Assembly: GCF_006442975.2 (NCBI RefSeq)
Contig: NZ_CP083954.1
Coordinates: 5,525,501-5,589,500 of the forward strand
Direction of reading: 5' to 3'
Length of the DNA: 64,000 nt
Source of the DNA: Mesorhizobium sp. B2-1-1
GTDB taxonomy: Bacteria > Pseudomonadota > Alphaproteobacteria > Rhizobiales > Rhizobiaceae
Positions 1 through 11,000 of the stretch are shown piece after piece (position 1 is the stretch's first letter; every line of letters begins with the position of its first letter). The notes beneath the pieces were generated by a model. The model was not told the origin of the DNA. It searched no databases and saw only the letters and a program-made list of their open reading frames with translations. Made by a program: the position numbers and the translations under genes.

Positions 1-236
1 TCTACCAGATGATGGCGTATGCCCATCTCTACAAGGCACCCCGGCTGACTCTGCTCTATCCCCATCACGAGGGGCTCGGCGACAAAGAGGGCGTTCAGGC
101 GCAGTTCCTGATCACGGGTCTGGAGACGGTCCTCGAGACTGCAAGCGTCGACGTGGCCGAAGGAAAGGACATGGTGACACGCCTGAGAAACACCATACTC
201 CTCGCGATCACGAAGGAGCATTCGGTTCCCCAGTGA
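1..236 (+). CDS. mcrC: McrC-like restriction component, C-terminal fragment
   Basis: The reading frame is open from the left edge and stops at TGA 234-236, so only the last ~78 codons are present. The motif YQMMAYAHLY followed by LTLLYPHHEGL resembles the C-terminal part of McrC-family proteins, which pair with the McrB GTPase to cut modified DNA. The partner mcrB would lie outside the window. It converges on the minus-strand methylase cassette, which fits a defence island. Family recognition is from a short segment, so the call is moderate. Confidence 0.65.
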   Translation, partial: YQMMAYAHLYKAPRLTLLYPHHEGLGDKEGVQAQFLITGLETVLETASVDVAEGKDMVTRLRNTILLAITKEHSVPQ

Positions 237-451
237 TACCACCCCCCGCGATTTCAACCCCTGGACCGTGATCCCGCAGACGTCTTCGTTGAGGATCGGT
301 TGCTGACGGAAGGCTTGATGCGAATTCGCATACTGCCGCCTTCCGGGTGGGTCGATGTCGAATGCATTAGTTTTATGCACCAGATCTCTCAATTTTCGGA
401 AGCCGAACGTTCGCGGATCGAAATCGGAAGCCAGGTTGGCAAGCTGGGTGC

Positions 452-844
452 CTAATGGGCACGAGGAGGCAGTTGTAGGACTCGCGCGGTGATGGCCTTT
501 GGATGGCGGTCAATGGCCTTGCCGCTGCTATGGCCCGACGCGACTTCGACAAAGCCTACCCGCCCGTGCGTTCGCACGTTCTTTGGCAGCACTTCATCCT
601 GCGAACCCTCCCGTACCCATAGGTTCTTCAGCGCCGCATCGAGGTCACCGCAAGCGCTCTCGGCGACGTAGGTCGGTCAAGGAGTGCCTAAGGCTTAGTT
701 GATCACCAGCGTCAGCCGCCGGTCGCCCGACACGCGACAGAATTCACCGGGGAGAAGCGGTCCGCCCAGTTTGAAGTCTTCCATGATCGCAAGCTCTCGG
801 CGGTTCTAGATCAGCGATCCCCATGCGAAAATCGCGATCCTCAT
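452..844 (-). pseudogene. gamma-glutamylcyclotransferase-like gene with three in-frame stops
   Basis: Reading from ATG 844-842, which overlaps the methylase TGA as ATGA, one frame gives IFAWGSLI, then GPLLPGEFCRVSGDRRLTLV, then TYVAESACGDLD and AALKNLWVREG, ending at TAG 452-454. The opening resembles the [FY]xYGSL signature of the gamma-glutamylcyclotransferase-like fold, and later blocks resemble such cyclotransferase-like proteins. Three stops interrupt this single frame: TAG at 806-808, TAA at 695-697 and TGA at 677-679. No indel is needed to join the blocks, so decay was by point mutation. The start coupling suggests it was once the last gene of the restriction cassette. The family assignment is by eye. 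Confidence 0.6.
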
Positions 845-3800
845 TCGTAGTCTGTCTCGTCGTCACTTCCATCGTCGGCCAGTCCTGACCGAGCGAAAAT
901 GGCGTTGTGCTCTCTAATGTCAGCAAAAAAGCCTGGAACTATGCCAATACCCGAACGTTCGATAGCGTCATCAATGGCCACTATTTGGGCGGCACATCCA
1001 GGAAGAAAATAATTCCCAATCCGACCACGGTTGTCTTTGTAAACGTAGTTTTTCCTTAGTTCAGTTCGCAAAACAGCACCAAGCACGGCCAGTTCCGCCT
1101 TATACTTGGGTGAGAATAAAGTCGATGACACCGGGAAGCAGTCGAGCAGCCACTTTTTAAGATTGAAGCCATCTGATGCGACAGACCACCACCAATACCC
1201 TAGGGAACTGCAAAGCAACGCAAATACAATGTTCGCCTCTTCGTGCGTCCTGAATCGGTAGCCGGCAGTTCGTGCAGGAAGAGATGGCTTCCCATTCATA
1301 TCTGTCGTTTCCGGAATGTCTCGCCAAGCCGGAAACCAGTTATACGCTGTACCACCAACATAGACGGCGGGCTGTGGAAACTTTGGTGCCACAGATGAAA
1401 GCGTGGGGAACGAGATTGAGTCCCTAAGTTCAATCCCAAGCGGCAACTGTCGCGAGGTGAGATGTGCTAATGTCTTCGCTTGCACGTCGCTCCCGATTTT
1501 CGGCACGCGCGTTAGAGTCTCAACGTCGAATTCTGCATATCGAAGCACAGAAAACAAAGCATCCCGGGATTCAGCATTCCACCGCTGAAGCGCTGTTGTC
1601 GCATTTCGATGAGGTCTTGAGGACGATGCCCGTGAGAAGAGCGTGATTGAACATCGCGTTCTGACCTCATTACCAAAAAGAGCACTAGGTATGCGATCAA
1701 AATGCGACCACGTTGCCAGTGTCCCTTCGGCACTCAGTATTTTCCTTAGTTCTATGAATGGCCGCTTGGTCGAAAATGCAACTGAAAGTGGCAGTATCAT
1801 GCCAAACTGGCCAGAGTCCGACCGAAGCAATTTTAGGCTTCTCTCGACAACCAGAGTATAAAGGTCTTCGTCTCGGCTCCATCGCTCTAACGCACTTCGA
1901 AATGTACGTCTCAACAGGGGACGATCTATGTCACGGGGTATTTCCGCATACGGCGGATTTCCTATAATTACATCGAACCCCCCGCTCTCCATGATCCTGT
2001 AAAATTCGAGAAACCAGTGGAAGGGGTTGTGCGCCTTCAGCCACGTCCTATAAGATGAAACGTCAGAAATCTTAACTCCCGCTTCTATTGCAAGGTTTCG
2101 ATTTACATCGCCTTCCAGCGTTGCCAGACGCATCCTGAGGGCAATTTTATCATCAAGAGGAACTGTGCCATCACCTTGGATCTGTCGTGCCCGGAAAGCA
2201 TCAAACGTCTGCTGCAGATCGGCTGCGCTCTTTATGATTTTTCCAAGCGCATCATCGAAGTCGAGTTTACTCGTCAATGACTTCTTCAGTTCCGCAAGCG
2301 TCGCATAACCAACAAGCGTGTTTCCAGCGCGGATGTTGAAATCGATATCCGGCAATGGCTCGATGCCGAGGTTCTCGTGCTTCTGATCGGGATCGACCTG
2401 GGCGGCAAGTTTCAGGAACAGGCGGAGCTTACAGATCTCGACTGCCTCTTCCATGATATCGACGCCGAAGAGGTTGTTCAGGATGATACTCTTCAGCGTG
2501 AAATAGCGGGCGTTCGGGTGCGCGCCGACTTTCGTCAGCGTCGCCTTGAAGTCTTCGAACTTCTTCGGCGCGTGGACTTCGCCCGACCGTTCAAGATCGG
2601 CGACAAATGCTTCCATCCGGTCCAGGCACGTCTCATAAAGCGGTTCGAGAATATTGAGCGCGGCAAACAAGAACGCGCCGGAGCCGCAGGTCGGATCGAG
2701 AACAGTGACGCCTTCGATCGCCTTCCAGAAGGCGCGCAGCAAGTCTGGCCCTTCGCAGCGCTCGATCACGTCCTGGGCGAATTGCCGGATGTCGAGATTG
2801 AGCGTGATGAGATCGTTGATCTCACGGACCCCGCCCGTCGCCAATTTCGCCCGGACTTCGGCATAGCGGGTGCGCCGCGCGACGACTTCGCGCCAGATCT
2901 CGGTGGGCAAGCCGAAGTCGGCAGGCGCCTTCTGGTTCCATTGCGTTCGCGCTGAAACGTCCTCGATGCCGGCTGCGATCGCAGGTGGCAGCGCCTGTTG
3001 TGCGCCGTGCTTAACGGCGGTGTAGATATAGCGGTCGGGATCGTCGCGCAGATGATCCCAGATCGTCGGCCCGCCCGGATTCTCGAAGGCGACCTTGCAC
3101 TTTGTTTTTGCAGCGTCGAACAGGAAGGGGATCACCGTATTCTTCGAAATATATTCGGTGATGTCCTCCTTCGTGTAGTAGGCGCCCATCTGCTTCTGGT
3201 TGATGTATTTTTCGAAGATGTAGCCGAGAACGTCCGGATTGATCTCGTTGTCGTTGCGCAGCGGGCGCTCGTCGAGATGCCACTGATAGCGGTCGAAATA
3301 GGCGAAGATGCGAGTGAAGGCCTCGTCCGGAATCTTGATGTCGGGGCAGCGCTCCTCGATCGGGTGCTTTTCGAACAGGCCGCCATTCAGATAGGGAATG
3401 CGGCCGAGCAGCTTGTCGAGTTCCAGGTTGCGCGCTTTGCCACCAAGCCCCTCATGGAAGAGGCGCAGCAGGAAGTATCGGTAAAACGAGTAGAATTTGT
3501 CCTGGCCCTTTTCCTTCTGACAGCGGGCAAGCCGGTCACGGAGATAGTCGCGCTCGGCGTTCAAGAAGCCCTTCCGCTGCATGAAATAGATGAACATCAG
3601 CCGGTTGAGCATCAGTGACGCGTACCATTCCTTGTCCGCCAACTCCGTGATGCCGCTGATGAAATCGAGGAAGGCTTTATGCTCGGCCTTGAACTGGTCA
3701 TAGAAGCGCTTCGTAACGCGCTCGACATCGAAGGCGGCGCGCGCTCGCGCTGTCACATCGACGAGCGTAAGGGTGTTTTCTTCCGAAAGTGAGAACGCGA

Positions 3801-4203
3801 TGGCTTCGAGCTTTTGCAGGAAGCCGCGATTGCCCGATGAGGCGTACCAGAAGTGTTCCGGCACCGAAGCCGGCTTGCCGGCCTCACGCCGCGCCCAGCA
3901 CCAGATCTGCTCGGCGTGCTTCGAGTCCGTGAAGATGATGAGATGCTCGAGCGTCGTCTTGGCGACTTGCGTTTCGATCTTCTTTCGGGCGGCCCGATCC
4001 GGGATTTGCTGCCCGGTCGGCGCCTGACACACCCAAGCCACCATCCCGCGCTTTTCGGCGACCGCACGAAGCGTGTAGGTCGCACCGCTGATAGGGACTG
4101 AGAGGTCGGCGCTGTGCCGATCCCAGCCCAACTCCTCGATGAAGAGCTTCGCGAAGTCGAACTGCTCCAGCAGCTTCCTTGCTTTACCGGCGTTGAAGTC
4201 CAT
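841..4203 (-). CDS. Eco57I-type N6-adenine DNA methyltransferase (possible type IIG-like or DISARM-like)
   Basis: A 1,120-residue protein with an N6-adenine methylase core. SAM-binding motif I (DPTCGSGAFLF) lies near residue 505 and catalytic motif IV (IIGNPPYAE) near 743. The ~450 residues before the core are long enough for extra functions, but I could not identify a nuclease motif there. The ~370 residues after NPPY are the likely target-recognition region. The size and layout match Eco57I-like methylases found in type IIG, BREX-like and DISARM class 1 systems. It lies 15 nt downstream of the PLD-SNF2 helicase, so the two are probably co-transcribed. Its likely role is modifying host DNA so that the neighbouring helicase and nuclease spare it; that is inference from context. 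Confidence 0.85.
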   Translation of the reverse strand: MDFNAGKARKLLEQFDFAKLFIEELGWDRHSADLSVPISGATYTLRAVAEKRGMVAWVCQAPTGQQIPDRAARKKIETQVAKTTLEHLIIFTDSKHAEQIWCWARREAGKPASVPEHFWYASSGNRGFLQKLEAIAFSLSEENTLTLVDVTARARAAFDVERVTKRFYDQFKAEHKAFLDFISGITELADKEWYASLMLNRLMFIYFMQRKGFLNAERDYLRDRLARCQKEKGQDKFYSFYRYFLLRLFHEGLGGKARNLELDKLLGRIPYLNGGLFEKHPIEERCPDIKIPDEAFTRIFAYFDRYQWHLDERPLRNDNEINPDVLGYIFEKYINQKQMGAYYTKEDITEYISKNTVIPFLFDAAKTKCKVAFENPGGPTIWDHLRDDPDRYIYTAVKHGAQQALPPAIAAGIEDVSARTQWNQKAPADFGLPTEIWREVVARRTRYAEVRAKLATGGVREINDLITLNLDIRQFAQDVIERCEGPDLLRAFWKAIEGVTVLDPTCGSGAFLFAALNILEPLYETCLDRMEAFVADLERSGEVHAPKKFEDFKATLTKVGAHPNARYFTLKSIILNNLFGVDIMEEAVEICKLRLFLKLAAQVDPDQKHENLGIEPLPDIDFNIRAGNTLVGYATLAELKKSLTSKLDFDDALGKIIKSAADLQQTFDAFRARQIQGDGTVPLDDKIALRMRLATLEGDVNRNLAIEAGVKISDVSSYRTWLKAHNPFHWFLEFYRIMESGGFDVIIGNPPYAEIPRDIDRPLLRRTFRSALERWSRDEDLYTLVVERSLKLLRSDSGQFGMILPLSVAFSTKRPFIELRKILSAEGTLATWSHFDRIPSALFGNEVRTRCSITLFSRASSSRPHRNATTALQRWNAESRDALFSVLRYAEFDVETLTRVPKIGSDVQAKTLAHLTSRQLPLGIELRDSISFPTLSSVAPKFPQPAVYVGGTAYNWFPAWRDIPETTDMNGKPSLPARTAGYRFRTHEEANIVFALLCSSLGYWWWSVASDGFNLKKWLLDCFPVSSTLFSPKYKAELAVLGAVLRTELRKNYVYKDNRGRIGNYFLPGCAAQIVAIDDAIERSGIGIVPGFFADIREHNAIFARSGLADDGSDDETDYE

Positions 4204-4218
4204 CCCCAGCCCCTTTCA

Positions 4219-7200
4219 TCACACCGTCAGCCGCGCTAGCCCGAGCGAGCAGATGATCTGCGGTTCGCCAGAGTTTTCTTCATCCTGGATCAGGCAAAGC
4301 CGATCTTCCTCGCGAAGCGCCAAGACCAGCTCGGCCAACTTGTCATCGCTAATGCCGGTCTTCATCTGCCGGTTCAAGGTATCGGTTGCCGACTGGCGCA
4401 ACGGGAAGCGGTATACCTCTTCGATGGCTCTGCCGAGTTCAGGCAGATCAAACAGCGTGCCCTTAACCTTGTCAGCGTGACGCTTGAGCCGTTCGTAGGT
4501 TCGAAAACGCGCACCGGATGGGCGACCGAGCTGCCCGCCGACCTGCTTCTCCTCGGCAGATATATGCTCGACGCCCTTTGACACCATGGCGTGGTGTTCT
4601 TCCTGCCGTCGGACAACCGGTGTGTTCGGCTCGCAAGCCGCGACTTTCAGTATTTCGAATTGAGATTGGGTGACACTCTTGCCGTCCTTGTCCACCCACG
4701 CCAGAGCGTCGTTGCCCTGGGCTGTGCGCAGATAGACGAGAGCGCCATTGGGGCGCCCGTCCTGTGGCGTGTAGCTTTTGGTGGAATAGACGACCGAAGG
4801 GAGTTCCGGGACAGACTTCTGCAAAGCCGGATTTGCGTCGATCGCGTTTTTCCAGATCTGATAGGCGTAGGAAGCCAGATCGACCTCTCCCTCCGCTTCG
4901 CCTTCGAGAATGCCGGACTTCTCGTTGTAGAGATCGACAAGCTCGTCGTGCTCTCCTTCATCCTCGAAGAACGCTTCATCGGTTCCCACCACCTCGGCGT
5001 TTTCCTTCAGGCGCTGGCGGACGCGGGAGCGCAACTGGATCAGGCGCTCCACGCCATCAGCCGGCAAGAATGAGTAGCAGAGAATTTTCTCGGCCTTCTG
5101 CCCGATGCGATCTACACGGCCCGCACGCTGGATGAGCCGGATGATTGCCCACGGGAGATCGTAGTTCACGAGGATTGCGCCGTCCTGAAGGTTCTGGCCT
5201 TCGCTAAGCACATCAGTGGCAATTAGCACTCGGAGTTCGTCGTCCGGCTTGATCTTGTCGCGCTTGTTGTTGCTGCTCGGGCTGAACCGCCAGGCGAAGC
5301 TCGTCGGGTCCGAAGTCTCCCCAGAGACGGCCGCCATTGCCTTCAGACCGGCCCCCTTAAGCCGCCGCTCAAGATAACGAACGGTGTCTGCAAACTGCGA
5401 GAAGATCAGCACTTTTTCTTTCGGGTGCTTCTTGGTCAGCAATTCGAGCAAGGCGGCGAGCTTGGTATCTTTTGCGTGGTCCCAATCGCCGCAATCATCG
5501 AGTATCTTCAGAAGCCGAGCGCTGTCGGTCGTCAGGTCCTTCTTCAGCTGCGCTACGAACAGGTCGGGCCGAAGCCACTTGAACCGCCGCTTGAACTGGC
5601 CTGCATAGAGGCGATAGGTTTCCGCAGCTCGCGCCAGGAAGGCAGCCTCGTCGCGCAGATTAAGTGTTTCCGAGTCCTGCGTTTTCTCGTCTTCCCCCTC
5701 GGCAAACAGTTCAGCGTCGGCGCTTTGGTCATCCACATCTTCGTCGTAGTTGGCGGTGTCTAAGAGCCCTGCGTCTTGTGTCCCAAGCGGCAAAGGAAGA
5801 TCGTTCTCGATAGCGTGCAGGAAGATGTAGTTTCGAAGGACATGGCGTTCTAGCGATTGCTGAAAGGCCTCACCACTGCTTTCCAACCGCTTGAAGAGGT
5901 TGGTGCGACAGAACCCCATTAGGCGCTTGCCGGCGCGAGAAAGATCATCCAGCTGCTTTGCCTCGTTTGGAGTGGGCGGTTTGTGGGGTTTTGCCGCAAC
6001 GTAGTTTCCCATGCCGTAGCGTGGCAAGTGCATGGCATTGATCGCATTAACGACCGGGGCAGCGTAAAGCCTTGCGTACTGATCGGCGGCATCCTTGTCG
6101 TCGATCTTGAACCGAAGCGTGCGAGGCACGCGTTCCGGGAAATAGGAACGTGACCCATCTTCAAACGTGAGGAACTTTCGCCCATTTACAGGATCGGTCT
6201 GTGCATAGTTATCCTGGATGAAAGTGCGTGTGCGACGAACCATGTAGAGGCGCATCAGCTCGCGCCAATCGTCCGTGTAAGCACTCTTCTCGAAAGCCGC
6301 GAGAGATCTAACCGGACATTGGTGCCGCCGGATGAACTCGGTTTCGCCGATGTCCTGAAGCAGGCGCTCTGGGCGCACGCCGATGTCGCGATCATCGGGA
6401 ATAAACAGGCGCAATTGGCTTGAAAGGTCGCCGTAAGTCTTGTTGTAGGGAGTGGCGGAAAGAAGGATGCAGCGGCTTTCGTTCTCCGCCAGATACTCTT
6501 GAATCGCCCGATACCGGCGTCCTTCTCGGTTTCGCAAGTTGTGGCTCTCGTCGATCAGCACAACGCGGTAGCGGCGAAGATCCGGCAGTTCGCGGGTGGC
6601 CCGTGTTACCGAAAGCACCTTGGCGATCAGGCGGTATTCCGAGACGTAATCCTCCCACATCTTCACGAGGTTCTTCGGGCAGATGATCAACGTCTCTGTG
6701 AAGTGATCGTCCTGGAAGATTTTTGCCAAAGCGGTAGCCATAAGCGTCTTGCCGAGGCCGACCACGTCGCCAATCAGGACGCCGCCACGCTTGTTAAGGT
6801 GATGCGCCGCGATCTTTACCGCGGCCTCCTGATAAGCGAAGAGGCGCTTCCCAAACTCCGGTGGAATTCGAAACTCGTTGAGGCCGGCACGCGCTTCCTG
6901 GGCGAGATGGTAGGCCATCTTCACGTAGATCATGTAGGGTTCGAGCGGTTCTTCACGCGCCCAACTTTCCTCAATGACCTCGATCAATTCATCGGTGATG
7001 TCGATGCACCAGCGGTCGGACCAACGATCATCGAACCACTTGGAGAGCTTGGTCGTGGCATCATGGTCAAGCACATCGACGTTCAACTCGCCCTGCTTGG
7101 ATAGGCCGGAAAGAGTGAGGTTGCTGCTACCCAAAAAGCCGGTGATCGGGTTATTAGGGTCAGGGCGGAATAGAAGGTAAAGCTTCGCGTGTAGCGGATG

Positions 7201-7605
7201 CTTCAGGAAAAGCCGAACCGTGACCTGCTTAGATTTCAGTTGCTCGGCCAACCGACGCAAGCCGGCTTCGTCGGCGTTGTTCGGCATGCCTAGGGTCAAT
7301 TGAACCCGGAATTCCTCGGCTAGCTTCTTCTTAAGGCGTAGCGCGGTCTGGTTATCGAGGGGCTGCTGTTCCTTGCCTGTGCCTAATCCAACCCGCAATT
7401 CATCCTGCGGAAGGCGCTGCATTCCTACAAGCAAGCGGCATTGGTTGCCGTCGCCGCCTGACCACGCGGAAATCAAGTCGTCGATCGATTTCCAGCCGCG
7501 TAGATTGAAATAGCCTACGCAGAAGTCACCGCGGGCGGAAATCTGCAGAGTTTGACGAAGAGCGGGAAGGAGGCCAGATTCTATGTTGTCGAATATTCGT
7601 GGCAA
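4219..7605 (-). CDS. phospholipase D-like / SNF2 helicase fusion, defence-associated
   Basis: An 1,128-residue protein. The N-terminal PLD-like half carries one HxK motif (HAKLYLL, about residue 135) followed by GSSNLTLSG. A full SNF2/superfamily 2 helicase follows: Walker A GDVVGLGKT near 278, DESHN near 350, LLSATPYNKT after it, LIFSQFADTVRYL near 728, and motif VI QRAGRVDRIGQ near 825. PLD domains with this pattern act as nucleases or DNA binders, and SNF2 enzymes translocate on DNA. DISARM uses a separate SNF2 helicase (DrmD) and a separate PLD protein (DrmC), whereas here the two are fused. It overlaps the upstream small ORF by 80 nt. A role in recognising or cutting unmethylated DNA is inferred. 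Confidence 0.85.
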   Translation of the reverse strand: MPRIFDNIESGLLPALRQTLQISARGDFCVGYFNLRGWKSIDDLISAWSGGDGNQCRLLVGMQRLPQDELRVGLGTGKEQQPLDNQTALRLKKKLAEEFRVQLTLGMPNNADEAGLRRLAEQLKSKQVTVRLFLKHPLHAKLYLLFRPDPNNPITGFLGSSNLTLSGLSKQGELNVDVLDHDATTKLSKWFDDRWSDRWCIDITDELIEVIEESWAREEPLEPYMIYVKMAYHLAQEARAGLNEFRIPPEFGKRLFAYQEAAVKIAAHHLNKRGGVLIGDVVGLGKTLMATALAKIFQDDHFTETLIICPKNLVKMWEDYVSEYRLIAKVLSVTRATRELPDLRRYRVVLIDESHNLRNREGRRYRAIQEYLAENESRCILLSATPYNKTYGDLSSQLRLFIPDDRDIGVRPERLLQDIGETEFIRRHQCPVRSLAAFEKSAYTDDWRELMRLYMVRRTRTFIQDNYAQTDPVNGRKFLTFEDGSRSYFPERVPRTLRFKIDDKDAADQYARLYAAPVVNAINAMHLPRYGMGNYVAAKPHKPPTPNEAKQLDDLSRAGKRLMGFCRTNLFKRLESSGEAFQQSLERHVLRNYIFLHAIENDLPLPLGTQDAGLLDTANYDEDVDDQSADAELFAEGEDEKTQDSETLNLRDEAAFLARAAETYRLYAGQFKRRFKWLRPDLFVAQLKKDLTTDSARLLKILDDCGDWDHAKDTKLAALLELLTKKHPKEKVLIFSQFADTVRYLERRLKGAGLKAMAAVSGETSDPTSFAWRFSPSSNNKRDKIKPDDELRVLIATDVLSEGQNLQDGAILVNYDLPWAIIRLIQRAGRVDRIGQKAEKILCYSFLPADGVERLIQLRSRVRQRLKENAEVVGTDEAFFEDEGEHDELVDLYNEKSGILEGEAEGEVDLASYAYQIWKNAIDANPALQKSVPELPSVVYSTKSYTPQDGRPNGALVYLRTAQGNDALAWVDKDGKSVTQSQFEILKVAACEPNTPVVRRQEEHHAMVSKGVEHISAEEKQVGGQLGRPSGARFRTYERLKRHADKVKGTLFDLPELGRAIEEVYRFPLRQSATDTLNRQMKTGISDDKLAELVLALREEDRLCLIQDEENSGEPQIICSLGLARLTV

Positions 7606-8026
7606 CTAAACCCTCCCGATCGACCGGCCCCGATAAGAGGCGTGCCCCTTCGCCAAGCCCTTTCTTGTCAAAAACGCTACTGGCTTCGACTAGCGCCAGC
7701 AGCGATTGATGCCACTGAGTCGCGCTGATTTCATGTTGGAACATGAAACGATATTTCGCCAGCCTCAAGCTTGGTCTAAACGGGACCCTCCAGCTGTAGG
7801 CTTCCATCGGCGGTACTTCCCCTTCTCGTTGCATTATCTCCAATTGCGGACGGTCAGCATGCGCGAAGAGTTTCAGGCGCCGGCAGGCGTCCTCAACGTC
7901 GGTGACAACCAGACCGAAACTCCGTAATGAGCCAATTATCGCGCCTCCCCTGACCCACTCGTCGGATCCGGAGCTTTCCCGCTGCACCCGCAGCGGACCA
8001 CGACTTCGTCTTCCGCAAATCCTCAA
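7526..8026 (-). CDS. hypothetical small protein of the defence cassette
   Basis: A 166-codon frame fills most of the gap between the nuclease and helicase genes. Its TTG start overlaps the TGA of the upstream gene (TTGA at 8026-8023), an arrangement typical of coupled translation. The 3' end overlaps the start of the helicase gene by 80 nt in another frame. The middle, from LRSFGLVVTDVEDACRRL through FRPSLRLAKYRFMFQHE, reads like an ordinary folded domain. The C-terminus is S/R/P-rich where it overlaps. I do not recognise the family. It could be a real subunit, or an extended frame over a non-coding gap whose only support is position. Confidence 0.4.
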   Translation of the reverse strand: MRICGRRSRGPLRVQRESSGSDEWVRGGAIIGSLRSFGLVVTDVEDACRRLKLFAHADRPQLEIMQREGEVPPMEAYSWRVPFRPSLRLAKYRFMFQHEISATQWHQSLLALVEASSVFDKKGLGEGARLLSGPVDREGLVATNIRQHRIWPPSRSSSNSADFRPR

Positions 8027-11000
8027 AGTTTATCGAGATCATCGAACACATGCAGAGCGATCCGCTCCCTCATGTGCTCCCAGGCATACTCCATCGGGAC
8101 CATGTGCTTGAACACTAGGTGTCCTTCGATTTTGGAGCTCCCACTCTGGTTCACGTATCGCTCGAGCGCTTTGTGCTCCTTCGAAATCAGATCGACGCGA
8201 TCAAGATGCTTACGGAGCAGGTCCGGTTTTCCGTCAGATCGGGTCACCCCACGGAAATCGGACAACTGCTCGGCAATCTCGCCTTCTGTCTTGCGAAACT
8301 GAACGTCTTTGCACTCAATCAACAGAGTCCTGGGAGAGTCATCGCGCCACGCCAAGACGTCGACATCGCCAAAGTCGCGTTCGAACCCTTTCGCAAGCAG
8401 TTTCGTTACAGGAACTTCTGTTTCCGTCTGCCAGCCAAGTTCCTTGAGCCGCGCCGATACCTCTTGAGCAAACTCAGACCCTTGCCGGTCTCGCGATGCC
8501 CCAGCCCATCGCTTCATAGCGGGCGACAACTGCCATATCGGGAAATCTCCTCGGTGGTAGTTACCGAACATGTAGACGAATGAGTCTCGTAGGATTCCTG
8601 GAGCGACCAAGAACGTAGGATCAGCTTCGTCATCGACTTGGATCAGTGGCTTTCGCAGTATCGAAAGCCGCCGTCGAAATCGCCAAGGAAAGAGGTCCTT
8701 GGCATGGTAGCCGTCCGGTATTTCACGCCATGACGAGCGACTCTTAAACGTGAGAAACGCGACCAGATTTTCGACTTGGGTCCGATTCAGATCGACACCA
8801 TCTAACTCCGCGTTCAACACGTCGCTACGCCGCAATTCGAGGACGGCTTGGGTTCTACGAATCCCTAGATTTTCTACGAAATCGACGAACTTGCGTATCG
8901 TATCTAGTGACGCGCCAAACTGCTCTTCGAGGGCAACCAAGAAATTGGATGCAAGTTCAAGATCGTCGGTTTCCTGAAATTCCGGTTCCTTCAGATTGCG
9001 CGCGTAATCGCGAACCCGTTTGTCGATCCGAGATCGAGTGGTTGCACGTCCGAACGGCTGAAGTACATTTTCTTGGAAGGACACATTCGCTTGGACGTCA
9101 CCCAGCGCTGTAACCTGAATTCTAGGTTCCATCGCATCCCACCGAATTGCGTCGGACCAGCCGCCCATACCTCCGATCATCATTATCGTCGCCATCATTC
9201 GCGACACATCTAAGCGGCCAGCTATAGCTCCGCCGTCAAGCGGACATTCGCAAATCGCGAATTCAACCAACAGGCGGGATGCTTGGAAGACAGCGTTAAG
9301 CTCGGCCTCATGGTGCAGAATGCCTTCCAGCGTAGCGTCACGATCTTTGTGAAGAGCTAAAACAGCTGCGGCCGTCCGATGCCATCGTTCTCGATCAAGC
9401 GCTGCACGTTCGTGGTTTAAGAGCGCAAATCGGATCAAAGATTTTCGATCGAATGATCTCAGCTTCGCGCAAAGATCGTCTTCCAGCACTTTCACCAGCC
9501 TGTTGAGGAATGACGTACAGGCCTCTCGTCCAGTGATGTCGCCGCCTTCGCTTCGCGCGCGAACGCGCCATCCAAGCCCGAGCTTAATCAACGCGCCGTC
9601 ATCATTGTCGATAGTAAGGGGGGGCCGTCCAGCTGACCTTTGAACAAAGTCGCGGAAATTTCGTGCAGGGAATGGGTGGCTCTGACGTGCGTCAGGTCCC
9701 GGTATTATCTCGCTTAAGAGTGCTCCACAGCGAGCTTGGTCAAGACTGATGCCTGAGAGGGAAGCAAACCCTTCGACAATGCGTTGAACGAAGGCAGTTT
9801 CGGCCACGTTTTCCGGGTTGAAAACTGCATGGTCAAATCCGTCAGCGATTTCGAGGTCGACAGTGGACCCATGCGCTGATGAACTTATGAGGCCCAACGT
9901 CGCCTCCAACGTCATGAATTCATCTGGTATCCCCGCTCGGCGATCACCGAGGGATCCCTTGAACGCCGCTCTCAGCAAAACTGGACCAGATGGAATCGTC
10001 TCGAACGCCACTTCAAGAACTGGCGCGATTAGGCAAATCCAAGTCCGAAGCGTTTGAAAGTGCTGGAAGGCCATCGACCCGGCCACGCCCTCGTCGGTCA
10101 CAAGGCGAATCCACCAAGCACGCTGAGCCGTTTCGAAGACCCCGAGCGGCCAGCGAGATGTTGTGTCAGTGACCGCAACATAGAACGACTTCTCGTTGTC
10201 TTCAGCAAACATAGAGGCTCGTTCTTTGCGGATTGGAATCCAGTGGCCCTCAATGTCCCGACATGAGTGCACATCCCAGATTTCCGCGACTTCCTTGCGC
10301 GTCTTCAGCAGACCGTTTTGCTCGATCATCACGAAGTTGCGCCCGTCTCCTAAGCCGAATTCGATAGGCAGGCTGGCATGAGGGACAAGGTGGCCGCCTA
10401 GCTGTCGAACCCACGCGACCAGATTCAACAGGCCGTTTATGTTTTGCAGCTCTACGCCCATTTCAGCCAGGCGATTCCGCCCGTCCAGCAGGCGCCACAA
10501 CGACAGGGGTTTGAAATCGGGAATCCAACTCAGCGTGAATAAATCCGACGCCCCGACAAACTCGACGGGCCAATTCTCTCTCGCCTTTTCGCTGAAGAAG
10601 TCGACGACTCCTCTCCCGAGGCCGCATGGGACAAGGAACGTGACGCCCCCTTTGAACCCTTCGCTAGCGCTTGCCTGTTGCCACGCAAAGTCAATCCATT
10701 GATCGACATCGGACGCCAAGCCATCGCGTTTCTCTTTCTGAGGGAAAATTCCGACTAGGCCGCCCTCCGCAAATTCATCCAGCGTGTCGGAGAAGAAGAT
10801 GAGGTTGATAAAGCGTCCAGCATCGGCGCGCATGGTTACACCAGCCAACATCCCATTCTCGGTTTTTCGAAATTCAAGCTCAGCACCTGAACCACCGCCT
10901 AATAGAGGCAATTCTGCAAATGCATCGGCGAATTCGTGCGCCAGTGTCGCAGCGAATGCTTCACGTAGTTCGAAGAGCTCCATCGTCTCGATGACATAGC

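Noticed and set aside
237-451. Short frames between mcrC and the cyclotransferase pseudogene
   Set aside because: No start, motif or ribosome site that I could support.
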